64,000 bases of DNA from Pararhodobacter zhoushanensis (GTDB taxonomy: Bacteria; Pseudomonadota; Alphaproteobacteria; Rhodobacterales; Rhodobacteraceae). Positions 48,088 to 56,933 of this stretch are shown one piece after another; position 1 is the stretch's first letter, and each line of letters opens with the position of its first letter. A program made the position numbers and the translations under genes. The stretch is taken from contig NZ_JAPDFL010000001.1 in NCBI RefSeq assembly GCF_025949695.1, forward strand, positions 457,001 through 521,000, given 5' to 3'. Under the pieces are notes generated by a model. That model was given only the letters and a program-made list of their open reading frames with translations. It had not been told where the DNA came from and ran no database searches.

Positions 48088-49278
48088 ATGGTGTCGATTG
48101 CAATCCTTGGGACCGGCCCGTCGGGCTGCTTTACCGCGCAGGCGCTGGTCAAGGCGCTGCCCGACGCGCGCATCGACATGATCGACGCGCTGCCGGTTCC
48201 CTATGGGTTGATCCGCTACGGCGTGGCGGCGGACCATCAGGGCACCAAGGCAGTGATCCGCCAGTTCGAGCGGCTGTTCGAACGCAGCGATGTGCGGTTT
48301 TTCGGCAATGTCAGGGTCGGATCCGACATCGCGCTGGATGACCTGACCGGGATGTATGACGCCGTGGTCATGGCTTTTGGCCTGCGCACGGACCGCAGCC
48401 TTGGCATTCCGGGTGAGGGGCTGGCCGGGGTCTATGGCTCGGGTCAGGTGACCGGCGCGTGGAACGATATGCCGGGCGTGGCGCCTGCGCAGATCGGCAA
48501 GCGGGTGGTGGTGATCGGCAACGGCAATGTCGCCGTCGATCTGATCCGCGTGCTGGCCAAGGGGCCCGAGGAATTCCACGGTTCCGACCTGTCGCAGGCC
48601 CATACGCAGGCGCTGATGGCGGCGGGGGTTGAGCGGATCGACGTTGTGGGCCGCTCGCCCGCTGATCAGGCCAAGTTCGACCCGGTGATGCTGCGCGAAC
48701 TGGGGCGGCTGACGCAGGCCCGCATCTCGGTTCAGGGTGCCCAGGGTGAGGGCAAGCTGATCGAGGCGCTGCAAGGCATCGACGGCCACGCGCCCGAGGG
48801 TGCGACGCGCGAAATCGCCTTTCACTTCGGCTGGACGCCTGAGGCGCTGGAGGGCACCGCGCACGTCACCGCCGCACGCTTCAAGCGCGCAGCCGAGCAC
48901 CTTACCCTGCCCTGCGATACCGTGCTCACCGCCATCGGTTTCACCGGCGACACGCCCGCCACCGACGACGCGGGCGCGGTCAGCCCCGGCCTTTACGCGA
49001 CCGGCTGGTATCGCCGGGGTCCGCGCGGCACGATCCCCGAAAACCGCGCCGATGCGCAACAGGTTGCCGCGCGCATCGTTGCTGACCTCGCCGGGACCGC
49101 AAGCACCAAAGCGGGCCGCGATGCGCTGACCGCGCGCATCCCGCAAGCCGTGACCTATGCGCAATGGCAGGCCATCGACGCCGCCGAGCGCGCCGCCTGC
49201 CCCGCCGACCGCTGCCGCCAAAAGCTGACCACCACCGAACAGATGCTGGCGACCGCGCGCCAGACAGGAGACCTCTGA
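48088..49278 (+). CDS. FprA/adrenodoxin-reductase-like ferredoxin(flavodoxin)-NADP+ reductase
   Basis: A 396-residue FAD enzyme. The FAD motif AILGTGPSGCFTAQALVKA is N-terminal, PVPYGLIRYGVAADHQGTK is the adrenodoxin-reductase signature, and VVVIGNGNVAVDLIRVLAK is the NADP site. The C-terminal ATGWYRRGPRGTIPENRAD closes the fold, and about 70 residues follow it. With the next gene's flavodoxin it forms an NADPH to flavodoxin to Rieske-oxygenase chain, in place of the usual oxygenase reductase. Its stop overlaps the flavodoxin ATG by 1 bp. Confidence 0.9.
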   Translation: MVSIAILGTGPSGCFTAQALVKALPDARIDMIDALPVPYGLIRYGVAADHQGTKAVIRQFERLFERSDVRFFGNVRVGSDIALDDLTGMYDAVVMAFGLRTDRSLGIPGEGLAGVYGSGQVTGAWNDMPGVAPAQIGKRVVVIGNGNVAVDLIRVLAKGPEEFHGSDLSQAHTQALMAAGVERIDVVGRSPADQAKFDPVMLRELGRLTQARISVQGAQGEGKLIEALQGIDGHAPEGATREIAFHFGWTPEALEGTAHVTAARFKRAAEHLTLPCDTVLTAIGFTGDTPATDDAGAVSPGLYATGWYRRGPRGTIPENRADAQQVAARIVADLAGTASTKAGRDALTARIPQAVTYAQWQAIDAAERAACPADRCRQKLTTTEQMLATARQTGDL

Positions 49279-49724
49279 TGCAGATCGCCCTTCTCTACGG
49301 CACCGAAACCGGCAATGCTGAAATGCTGGCCGAAGACATCGCCGCGCACCTGTCGGACCACGACGCCAGCGTGACCAACCTGTCCGACTTCCACCCCGCC
49401 GATTTCGACACGGACACGTTCTATATTGTCGTCTGCTCGACCTATGGCGACGGCGAACTGCCCGCCTCGGCCCAGCCCTTTGCCGCGAAGATGGAGGCGC
49501 AGAAGCCCTCGCTGGACGGTATCCGCTTTGCCGTCTTTGGCATGGGTGACAGCGAATACCCCGAAACCTTCAACTTCGGCGGCAAGCGGATGGAAGAGCT
49601 GCTGGCCGGTGCCGGGGCCGAACTGGTCGGCGAGCGCGTGACGCATAATGCCTCGGGCGATGACATGGCCGATGATCTGGCGCTGCCTTGGGTTGACGAC
49701 ATCATCGCCATGGCGGACGCGTGA
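49278..49724 (+). CDS. Flavodoxin-like FMN protein (MioC family)
   Basis: A 148-residue flavodoxin. The FMN phosphate loop YGTETGNAEML is at residues 7-17. The 50s/90s loops are visible as CSTYGDGELPASA and VFGMGDSEYPETFNFGGKRM. It is acidic overall. AGGAG lies upstream. Its position after an FprA-like reductase, in an operon with a Rieske oxygenase lacking its own ferredoxin partner, points to it being the electron carrier. TGATG overlaps link it to both neighbours. Confidence 0.9.
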   Translation: MQIALLYGTETGNAEMLAEDIAAHLSDHDASVTNLSDFHPADFDTDTFYIVVCSTYGDGELPASAQPFAAKMEAQKPSLDGIRFAVFGMGDSEYPETFNFGGKRMEELLAGAGAELVGERVTHNASGDDMADDLALPWVDDIIAMADA

Positions 49725-50320
49725 TGCAGGCCGCGCAGGTCCGCGACGCGCTGCAACGCCCGTGGAAACACGGCGAGGCGCTGGAGCTGGCAGGGCTGAC
49801 CCTGACCGAGCCGCTGGATCTGCGCGGGCTGACGCTGTGCGGCGTCGATTTCACCGGCGCGCGGTTCGAGAGCGGCGTACTGGCCGCAGGCGCGGTGTTC
49901 GAGGGGTTGAGCTGGTTCACCGGCGCGTCCTTTGCCAGCGCCGATTTCTCGGGCGCGCTGTTCACCAATGACGCGCGCTTTGACCGGGTGCGGATCGACG
50001 GCCCTGCCCGCTTCGATCACGCCGAGTTCCGCGGCACCGCCGGGTTCCGCGCTGCCCGCTTCACCCAAAGCGCCGACCTGTCCGCCGCGATCTGCTACGG
50101 CAATGCCGATCTGGCCGAGGCGCGGTTTGACGGCCCGACCACGCTGGTCGGAACCGAATTTCTGGGCGGGCTCTGGGCGCAAGACACACTTCTGCCCGCC
50201 GACGCTGACCTGTCAGGCACCGAGGTGCATGGCCGTCTCTGGCTGCGCGGCGCACGGATCGGCAATGCCAAACTGTCCGACCGCGCCTTTGGCATGGCGT
50301 TCGGCTACACGTTTTACTGA
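49724..50320 (+). CDS. Pentapeptide-repeat protein
   Basis: A 198-residue protein made largely of pentapeptide-like units A(D/N)LXX or equivalents (VDFTGARFESG, ASFASADFSGALF, FDHAEFRGT), which form a right-handed quadrilateral beta-helix. No signal peptide. It is the last gene coupled to the operon by a TGATG overlap. Function unknown; some relatives are DNA mimics or scaffolds. Confidence 0.8.
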   Translation: MQAAQVRDALQRPWKHGEALELAGLTLTEPLDLRGLTLCGVDFTGARFESGVLAAGAVFEGLSWFTGASFASADFSGALFTNDARFDRVRIDGPARFDHAEFRGTAGFRAARFTQSADLSAAICYGNADLAEARFDGPTTLVGTEFLGGLWAQDTLLPADADLSGTEVHGRLWLRGARIGNAKLSDRAFGMAFGYTFY

Positions 50321-50427
50321 AGGAAAACGGCCCCCGGCACGCAGCGTTTCACGGGTTAGGCTCTGTTCAACAGGGCCTTGGCCCGGTATTGGAGCCTCAA
50401 CCGCACGCGACAAAGCCCGAGGACACC

Positions 50428-51039
50428 ATGGCCATTACCCTCTACCAGAACGATCTGCCCGATGGTCTGGATCTTGGCCCGGTGGTGGCCATCGACTGCG
50501 AAACAATGGGCCTGATCCCGCACCGTGACCGGCTGTGTCTGGTGCAGCTGTCGGGTGGCGACGGGAACGCCTGTCTGGTGCAGATCAGTCAGGATCAGAC
50601 CGAAGCGCCGAACCTGACAAAGCTGCTGGCCGATCCGCAGGTGATCAAACTCTTCCACTATGGTCGCTTCGACATCGCAGTGATGTACCACCGCTTCGGC
50701 GTTCTGGCCGCGCCCGTCTGGTGCACCAAGATCGCCTCGAAACTGGTGCGCACCTATACCGACCGGCACGGGCTGAAGAACCTGCTGACGGAACTGCTGA
50801 ACGTCGACATCTCGAAACTGCAGCAGTCCAGCGACTGGGGCGCGGAAAAGATCACCCCGGCGCAGCGCGATTATGCCGCGTCGGATGTGCTGTACCTGCA
50901 CAAGCTGAAAGCCGGGCTTGAGGTCATGCTGGAACGCGAAGGCCGCACCGAGGTCGCGCAGGCGTGCTTCGATTTCCTGCCGCACCGCGCCAAGCTGGAC
51001 TTGATGGGCTGGCCCGACATGGACATCTTCTCGCACTGA
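50428..51039 (+). CDS. Ribonuclease D-like 3'-5' exonuclease
   Basis: A 203-residue DEDDy exonuclease, the short alphaproteobacterial form without the HRDC domains. Exo I is VAIDCETMGL, Exo II is HYGRFDIAVMY, Exo III is YAASDVLYL, giving the DEDD acids and Tyr. ATG 50428 has GAGGA upstream. lptC begins 1 bp after its stop, a conserved arrangement. Confidence 0.9.
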   Translation: MAITLYQNDLPDGLDLGPVVAIDCETMGLIPHRDRLCLVQLSGGDGNACLVQISQDQTEAPNLTKLLADPQVIKLFHYGRFDIAVMYHRFGVLAAPVWCTKIASKLVRTYTDRHGLKNLLTELLNVDISKLQQSSDWGAEKITPAQRDYAASDVLYLHKLKAGLEVMLEREGRTEVAQACFDFLPHRAKLDLMGWPDMDIFSH

Positions 51040-51040
51040 C

Positions 51041-51664
51041 ATGACGATTGCCGAGCACAGCATGGGCCGACCGGGACACAGCAGGGTGGTGGGCATCCTG
51101 AAGGTGGTTTTGCCGCTGACCGCGCTGATCCTGTTGTCGCTGGTGTTCATGCTGGCGCGGACGATTGACCCGACCGCTGCCATCTCGAACGCCGAGATCG
51201 ACGTCGAGGACCGCGCCCGCGATCCGCGCCTGTCGGGTGCGCATTTCGCCGGCGTCACCGACGATGGCGCGGCGCTGACCATCATCACGCAGACCGCCCG
51301 CTCGGACCCCAACGCCACAATGCGGCTTGAGGTCACCGGGCTGCACCTGCAGCTTGAGGGACGCGAGGGCGAGACGCTGACGGCCAGCGCCACCAACGGC
51401 ACCATCGACCGCGGACGCGGCACCTTTGACATGACCGGCGGGCTGGAACTGACCGCGACGCCCGGCTACGATCTGACGGCACAAAGCATGGTCGGACTGC
51501 TGGATTCCACCCGTGTCACCATTCCCGGCCCGGTCAGCGGCACCGCTCCGGCAGGCGAGATTACCGCCGGTTCCATGGAGATGCGGGTCGATTCCGGGGA
51601 TGGTGCGGGTTATCTGCTTGTTTTCGGGGGCGGTGTGCGGTTGAACTATCAGCCTGACAATTGA
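51041..51664 (+). CDS. lptC: LPS export protein LptC
   Basis: A 207-residue single-pass inner-membrane protein of the LPS export bridge. The membrane helix lies at about residues 17-40 (VVLPLTALILLSLVFML), followed by a periplasmic beta-jellyroll with SGAHFAGVTDDG, then a repetitive strand region (LEGREGETLTASATNGTIDR). It is the first of the lptCAB genes. It passes LPS from LptBFG to LptA. Confidence 0.88.
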   Translation: MTIAEHSMGRPGHSRVVGILKVVLPLTALILLSLVFMLARTIDPTAAISNAEIDVEDRARDPRLSGAHFAGVTDDGAALTIITQTARSDPNATMRLEVTGLHLQLEGREGETLTASATNGTIDRGRGTFDMTGGLELTATPGYDLTAQSMVGLLDSTRVTIPGPVSGTAPAGEITAGSMEMRVDSGDGAGYLLVFGGGVRLNYQPDN

Positions 51665-51674
51665 GGACTCTCAA

Positions 51675-52172
51675 ATGCCGCGTCTCTTGCTCCGCCTGAT
51701 CACCGTGTTGCTGTTCGCCGCCTCTCCGGTGCTGGCGCAGCAGGGGGTGCAGATCAGCTTTGGTCAGTCCCTGCAACTGGAAGGGACCGCGCTGGAAGTG
51801 ACGGCAGACGATCTCAGCGTCGACCAGACGACCGGTGCTACCGAATTCACCGGCAATGTCGTGGCCGAACAGGGCGATCTGCACATCTCGGCTCAATCGC
51901 TGCGGCTGGTCTATACTCAAGGCACACAGACCGGCAGCCAGCGGATCGCGCGGCTGGTGGCGTCCGGCGGGGTGACGATGGCCACACCGACCGAAGCGTT
52001 GGAAGCCCGGGAAGCGGTCTATGACATGGATGCGCAAACGCTGGAAATGACCGGCAGCGTGATGCTGGTGCAGGGCGCCAACATGCTGTCGGGCGAACGC
52101 TTTGTTGCCGATCTGCGCTCGGGCTCGGGTCGCATGATGGGCCGTGTGCGCACCATCATCCGGATGGAATGA
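51675..52172 (+). CDS. lptA: LPS transport periplasmic protein LptA
   Basis: A 165-residue OstA-family protein with a signal peptide (about 1-21, ending in VLAQ). The mature part has the typical LEVTADDLSVDQTTGATEFT and EREAVYD-like strands (EAREAVYDMDAQTLEMTG, VMLVQGANMLSGERFVADL). It spans the periplasm, carrying LPS to LptD. It is 10 bp after lptC and 6 bp before lptB. Confidence 0.92.
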   Translation: MPRLLLRLITVLLFAASPVLAQQGVQISFGQSLQLEGTALEVTADDLSVDQTTGATEFTGNVVAEQGDLHISAQSLRLVYTQGTQTGSQRIARLVASGGVTMATPTEALEAREAVYDMDAQTLEMTGSVMLVQGANMLSGERFVADLRSGSGRMMGRVRTIIRME

Positions 52173-52178
52173 CACCTT

Positions 52179-52919
52179 ATGAGTTCTGCCGAACCGCTGG
52201 CCGACGGCCTGCGCATCCAGGGGCTGCGCAAAAGTTACAAGCGTCGCCCGATCCTCAAGGGCATTGATCTCGACCTGCGCCGCGGCGAGGTTGTCGCGCT
52301 GCTGGGGCCGAACGGCTCGGGCAAGGCGACGTGCTTTTACTGCGTCGCCGGGCTGGTCCCGGCGGACGGCGGGCGCGTCAGCATCGACGGTATCGACGTG
52401 ACCGGCTGGCCGATGTACCGCCGCGCACGCATGGGCATCGGCTACCTGCCGCAAGAGATGTCGATCTTTCGCGGATTGTCGGTCGAAGACAACATCAAGG
52501 CCATTCTGGAAATCGCCGAGCCTGATCGCGGCACGCGTGAGGCCCGGCTGGAAGAACTGCTGTCCGAATTCCACATCGAAGGCCTGCGCAAATCCCCCGC
52601 GCTGGCCCTGTCGGGTGGCGAACGGCGGCGGGCCGAGATCGCGCGCTGTCTGGCCTCGAACCCGGCCTTCGTGCTGCTCGATGAACCGTTTGCGGGCGTT
52701 GACCCCATTGCCGTGGGCGACATCCGCGCGCTGGTCGGCGATCTGACCGCACGGGGTATCGGCGTGCTGATCACCGATCACAACGTGCGCGAAACGCTTG
52801 AGATCGTGGACAGGGCCTATATCCTTCACGACGGGACCGTGCTGATGACCGGCACGCCCGAAGAGGTGGTGGCCAATGAAGACGTGCGCCGCGTCTATCT
52901 GGGTGACAGCTTCCGCTAA
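52179..52919 (+). CDS. lptB: LPS export ABC ATPase LptB (P-loop Thr replaced by Ala)
   Basis: A 246-residue ATPase that powers LptBFG. The signature [14 protein letters not shown], Walker [14 protein letters not shown] and switch [10 protein letters not shown] are normal. The P-loop reads [12 protein letters not shown], with Ala50 (codon GCG at 52326-52328) where LptB has Thr (ACG in most homologues). That Thr side chain normally coordinates Mg-ATP. A single G for A would explain it. Because lptB is essential in most Gram-negatives and the next genes carry frameshifts, a sequence error is likely, but it might be a real variant. Confidence 0.93.
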   Translation: MSSAEPLADGLRIQGLRKSYKRRPILKGIDLDLRRGEVVALLGPNGSGKATCFYCVAGLVPADGGRVSIDGIDVTGWPMYRRARMGIGYLPQEMSIFRGLSVEDNIKAILEIAEPDRGTREARLEELLSEFHIEGLRKSPALALSGGERRRAEIARCLASNPAFVLLDEPFAGVDPIAVGDIRALVGDLTARGIGVLITDHNVRETLEIVDRAYILHDGTVLMTGTPEEVVANEDVRRVYLGDSFR

Positions 52920-52937
52920 TTTCCGGGGGCAAAACCC

Positions 52938-54353
52938 GTGGGCATGAGCCCGCGGCTTGAGCTGCGTCTTGAGCAGCGCCTCGCCCTGACGCCCGAGCTG
53001 CGCACCCGGCTGGCCATCCTGCGCATGTCGCCGTCCGAACTGGCCGACGAACTGGCGCGCGAAGCCGGGCGCAATCCCTTCCTGCTGGTCGAAAGCCGTA
53101 GCGCCGGGCAGGCGGTGACCTTGTCGGTCGAAGACCGCCAGACCGCCCACGCCGCCCCCTTTCAGGACGACCTGCGCCGCCAGATCGGGCGCATGGTGCT
53201 GCCAGAGCGTATCGCTGCCATGGCGCTTTTGCTGATCTCGGAGCTGGGGCCGGACGGGTTGCTGGACACCGACCTTGCCACGCTGGCCGAGGAATACGCG
53301 CTGGACGAGGACGAACTGGCCGAGGCCCTCACCGCGCTGCAACGCTGCGAGCCTGCCGGTATCGGGGCGCGCACGGTGGGTGAGGCGCTGGCGCTGCAAC
53401 TGATCGACAAGGGGTTGAGCACCGATCAGGCAGCGGCGACGGTCGGGCAGCTGGCCGCCTTTGCCCGTCAGGACTGGAAAAGCATCGCCACCGCCCTGGG
53501 CCTGTCGCAAAGCGAGGCGCGGGACCGCGCCGACCTGTTGCGCAGTCTCACCGCGCATCCGATCCACGACGATGGCCGGGACGCGGCAACGATCCTGTCG
53601 CCCGACCTGAAACTGCTGCGCAAAGCGGGCGAGATCAGCGTTGTGCCGGTTGATTCGAATCGCCCGGTGGCGACGCTGGATCACGCCATGGTTCGCAAGG
53701 CCGAGACCGAAAACTTCGCACCCGAGCTGCTGGCCCGAGCCCGCGCGATGCTGGCGGCGCTGGAGCAGCGCGGCAAGACGCTGGCCCGGATCGGCACATG
53801 GCTGGCGCAAACGCAGGCGGGGTTCTTTGATCACGGACCGCTGGCGATGGTTCCCGCCACACAACAGGATCTGGCCGCCGAACTGGGCCTGCATCCGTCA
53901 ACGGTCAGCCGGGCCCTTGCTGGCAAGGCGATTGACGTGGACGGAAGGCTCTGGCCGCTGAGCATTTTCTTCTCGGCCACGCTGCAAAGCGCTGGCGGCC
54001 CGGTGTCAGCCCGCGCGGTGCAACGTCAGATCGCCGAGCTGATCGCCGCCGAGCCCGCGGGCAGGCCGCTGTCGGACGACGCGATCACTAGAATGTTGCA
54101 TGATCGAGGCGTTGACATCGCCCGTAGAACTGTCGCCAAATACAGACAAGGCCTGCGAATTCCCCGTCCTCGACGCGGCGCAGACTGGCCGCTTCAAAAC
54201 GCGGGGGATGAGTACGCAACGACAGGCCGAGCTGGCGGAAACGCCCGGTGCCGTGTTGGCTCAGGGGTGTCCGTCGTAAGAAGGAGAGGCCCATGCGGTA
54301 CCAGATCAGTGGAAAACAGATCGATGTTGGCGAGGCGCTCCAGTCGCATGTGA
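52938..54353 (+). CDS. rpoN: RNA polymerase sigma-54 factor, frameshifted near the C terminus
   Basis: Sigma-54 for nitrogen and other enhancer-dependent promoters. The N-terminal region I matches (LEQRLALTPELRTRLAILRM), and the DNA-binding RpoN box reads ARRTVAKYR. After RIP the frame is lost: a missing base at the CCCC at 54162-54165 turns the expected SSSTRRRLAASKRGG end (stop at 54209-54211) into about 50 unrelated residues running to 54353, into the hpf gene. The intended product is about 424 residues. GTG 52938 has a better-spaced GGGG than the ATG two codons on. A sequencing error is the simplest explanation. Confidence 0.93.
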   Translation: MGMSPRLELRLEQRLALTPELRTRLAILRMSPSELADELAREAGRNPFLLVESRSAGQAVTLSVEDRQTAHAAPFQDDLRRQIGRMVLPERIAAMALLLISELGPDGLLDTDLATLAEEYALDEDELAEALTALQRCEPAGIGARTVGEALALQLIDKGLSTDQAAATVGQLAAFARQDWKSIATALGLSQSEARDRADLLRSLTAHPIHDDGRDAATILSPDLKLLRKAGEISVVPVDSNRPVATLDHAMVRKAETENFAPELLARARAMLAALEQRGKTLARIGTWLAQTQAGFFDHGPLAMVPATQQDLAAELGLHPSTVSRALAGKAIDVDGRLWPLSIFFSATLQSAGGPVSARAVQRQIAELIAAEPAGRPLSDDAITRMLHDRGVDIARRTVAKYRQGLRIPRPRRGADWPLQNAGDEYATTGRAGGNARCRVGSGVSVVRRRGPCGTRSVENRSMLARRSSRM

Positions 54354-54860
54354 AAAGCGAACTGGGCAACGTGATGGAGAAATACTCCCAGCGGCCGACC
54401 GACGCGAATATCGTGTTTTCCCGTGAAGGCCACACCCATGTCTGCAGAATCAACCGTGCACTTGTCGACCGGTCTCACGGCTCAGGCCAAGGGTCAGGCC
54501 AACGACATCTACGCTGCCTTTGATGCCTGTTGCGAGCGCATGGACAAGCAGTTGCGCCGTTACAAGCGGCGTCTGAAGGACCACCACCGCGATCGGGTTG
54601 CCCCTGTTGAATTCGGTGAGGGTTCCTCGTATATCCTCGCTTCTGACGAAGGGTCGGATGCGGATGAGCCCGATACACTGCAACCCATGATCATCGCCGA
54701 GATGGAAGCGCGTATTCCGTCGATCTCGGCCGGTGAAGCGGTGATGCAGATGGAGCTTGCCCATTCACCAGTTCTGGTGTTCCGCAACGAGCGTCACGGG
54801 GGGATCAATGTGGTCTACCGGCGCGAAGATGGGAATGTCGGCTGGATTGACCCGCAATAA
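54293..54860 (+). pseudogene. hpf: Long-form hibernation-promoting factor, frameshifted
   Basis: HPF/RaiA ribosome-hibernation factor, about 188 residues when repaired. The N-terminal domain starts MRYQISGKQIDVGEALQ and runs to REGHTHVC. The rest (ESTVHLSTGL, then LRRYKRRLKDHH and the C-terminal dimerisation domain ending REDGNVGWIDPQ) is in the next frame. One extra base, probably the A at 54446, breaks it; the span of 568 nt is one too long. AAGGAG precedes ATG 54293. Position after rpoN is the conserved one. Probably an error in the sequence. Confidence 0.9.
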
Positions 54861-54929
54861 TTCGGTTCGGCCCCCTGCGCAGCGCGCGCGGGGGCCAGAC
54901 CTATCGGATAGACGGAGCAGGAGCACTGC

Positions 54930-55395
54930 ATGGAATTGGCTGATCTGTTGACGCCCGGGGCAATCCGGGTCTGCAACGCTGTGAAAAGCAAGAAACGCCT
55001 GTTCCAGGATCTCGCTGAAATCGCTGCGGCCGCCCACGGGATCGACGAGATCGATCGCTATCGACGCGTTGCAGGAACGCGAAAGCCTTGGACCGACCGG
55101 GGTTGGCCATGGTGTCGCCCTGCCCCACGCCCGCATCGACAGCATCGAACGCGTGCGCGGGATCTTCATCCGTCTGGACCGCCCGCTTGACTATGGCTCG
55201 GTCGACCGCGCGCCCGTCGATCTGGTGTTTGCGCTGTTCGCGCCCCGCGATGCCGGGGTTGAGCATCTGAAAGCGCTGGCGCTGGTCTCGCGCACGCTGC
55301 GCGACCCTTCGGTCTGCGCCAAGCTGCGCGCCAACGAAGACCCCGACAAACTGTTCGCCATCCTGACCGAGACCGCCGACAGCAAGGCCGCCTGA
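54930..55395 (+). pseudogene. ptsN: PTS IIA-Ntr protein PtsN, frameshifted
   Basis: Nitrogen-related PTS phosphoacceptor, about 154 residues when repaired. The N-terminal part is ELADLLTPGAIRV to AAAAHGIDEI; the second, in the next frame, contains QERESLGPTGVGHGVALPHA with the phosphorylated His. One extra base near 55053 causes the shift (span 466 nt, one too many); removing it gives DEIIAIDALQERE, the normal length. It is the third disrupted gene in a row after rpoN and hpf. In the usual order it closes the rpoN operon. Confidence 0.9.
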
Positions 55396-55398
55396 GGC

Positions 55399-56049
55399 CT
55401 AGAACGGCGCGGTTGACCGAAAGGTCATCTGCGCCCCCGTGCGCGGGTGGCGCAGCCGCAGCTCTTCGGCATGCAGCATCAGGCGCGGGTAGTTTAGCGC
55501 CGCGCCCGTCGCATAGAGCGGATCGCCCAGAATAGGGTGCCCCATCGCCAGCATATGAACGCGCAACTGGTGGCTGCGCCCGGTCAGCGGCTTCAACGCC
55601 ATGCGCGTGGTGTCACCGTCATGGCGCAGCACGCGCCAGTCCGTCTGCGACGGCCGCCCGTTCACCGGATCGACCATCTGGCGCGGCCGGTTGGGCCAGT
55701 CCACACCCAGCGGCAGATCGACCTGGCCTTTTTGCTCTTCCGGGTGCCCTTGCACGCGGGCGATATACCGCTTCTGCGTCTTGCGCTCTTCGAACTGCCG
55801 GCCCAGATGCGCCTGCGCCTGTTGCGTCAACGCAAAGATGATCACACCCGAGGTGTCCAGATCCAGCCGATGCACGAGCAGCACTTCGGGATACTCTTCC
55901 CGCAGGCGCGCGATCAGGCAATCCGCCCGATCCTCACCCCGACCGGGGACAGACAGCAGACCAGAGTCCTTATCCGCCACCAGCAGATCGTCATCCAGAT
56001 GCAGGATACGCGGGGCTCCCGGCGGCGGGGCATAGATGAATTCGCTCAT
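55399..56049 (-). CDS. RluA-family rRNA/tRNA pseudouridine synthase
   Basis: A 216-residue pseudouridine synthase, with no S4 domain and so of the short RluA type. The catalytic Asp is in VHRLDLDTSGVIIFA near residue 62, and the second motif is LKPLTGRSHQLRVHM near 155. It is convergent with the ptsN gene. Which uridine is modified cannot be told. Confidence 0.9.
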   Translation of the reverse strand: MSEFIYAPPPGAPRILHLDDDLLVADKDSGLLSVPGRGEDRADCLIARLREEYPEVLLVHRLDLDTSGVIIFALTQQAQAHLGRQFEERKTQKRYIARVQGHPEEQKGQVDLPLGVDWPNRPRQMVDPVNGRPSQTDWRVLRHDGDTTRMALKPLTGRSHQLRVHMLAMGHPILGDPLYATGAALNYPRLMLHAEELRLRHPRTGAQMTFRSTAPF

Positions 56050-56163
56050 ACCCTTGCGGATAGACCTGTGCGCAGGGTCAGTCCAGCGGAACTGCTGGGG
56101 ACAGCCCTTTCCAATCCACTCACCCGGTCAGCAGCTTTCCGGGACACGCGCCTATGGTCGCGT

Positions 56164-56520
56164 TCAGGATCGGCCCAGATCGTCCAGATACAGACGCACC
56201 GCGTCTTGTACATGGCGGAAACGATCGCCGCCCAGATGCTTGCCGCCATACCAGCGCGTGACCACGATGATATGGTCGCGCAGCCCTTCGCGCTCGAGCA
56301 TGCGCACGATCACCATGCCCGCGCCGGCCTCGCCGTCGTCGTTCTTCAGCGGTGCGTCGGCGGTCAGCAAGGCCCAGGAGTGATGCGTCGCCTTGGCGAA
56401 TTTCTTTTTGCGGCACAATTCCTTGATGAACGCCTTCGCCTCATCCTCACAGGTGCACGGACCGCCCGACACCGCATATTTCGACCCGCGGTCGCTGATG
56501 ACATTCTCAAGGATGCGCAT
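56164..56520 (-). CDS. YigZ/IMPACT-family protein
   Basis: A 118-residue protein of the UPF0029/IMPACT N-terminal fold. Characteristic segments are SKYAVSGGPCTCEDEAKAF, then KATHHSWALL, NDDGEAGAGM and VTRWYGGKHLGGDRF. The C-terminal domain of YigZ is missing, so it is a short form. Function unknown; some relatives bind ribosomes or nucleic acids. Confidence 0.85.
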   Translation of the reverse strand: MRILENVISDRGSKYAVSGGPCTCEDEAKAFIKELCRKKKFAKATHHSWALLTADAPLKNDDGEAGAGMVIVRMLEREGLRDHIIVVTRWYGGKHLGGDRFRHVQDAVRLYLDDLGRS

Positions 56521-56594
56521 GGTTCAGGCTTAGGCTGCTGCACCAACAGGGGCAAGCCTGAGGGCGGTCATGGCCAAAAGACACGCCGCGGCGA

Positions 56595-56933
56595 TCAGTC
56601 CAGCGTGCGGATGAGTTTGCGTTCCAGCGGGGCCAGAACGCTGCGCAGGGTGCTGCCGCGTTTCAGCACCTGTCCGTCGGCACCGATCAGCGCATAGAGC
56701 TGCTGGCGCTGGCGCAGGGCCGGAATCTTTTCGACGCGGTAGAGCGGGTTTTCGGCGGCACGCCGAAAGATGCAGAACACAGCCCGGTCGCGCAGCGCCG
56801 AAATGCCGTAATCGCGCCACTCACCGGCAGCGACGAACCGACCATAGACCGAGAGGATCTGACCCAGCTCGAACCGATCGTAGCTCACCTGCTCGGTGTA
56901 AGACGGCGCAGCGCCGAAATTTTGCACATTCAT
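56595..56933 (-). CDS. DUF2794 protein
   Basis: A 112-residue protein of the alphaproteobacterial DUF2794 family. Recognised stretches are GRFVAAGEWRDYGISALRD, then AVFCIFRRAAENPLYR and ending LERKLIRTLD. It is soluble and uncharacterised. ATG 56933 is used because the family begins MNVQ-; the upstream in-frame start at 56969 adds noncoding sequence. Confidence 0.9.
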   Translation of the reverse strand: MNVQNFGAAPSYTEQVSYDRFELGQILSVYGRFVAAGEWRDYGISALRDRAVFCIFRRAAENPLYRVEKIPALRQRQQLYALIGADGQVLKRGSTLRSVLAPLERKLIRTLD

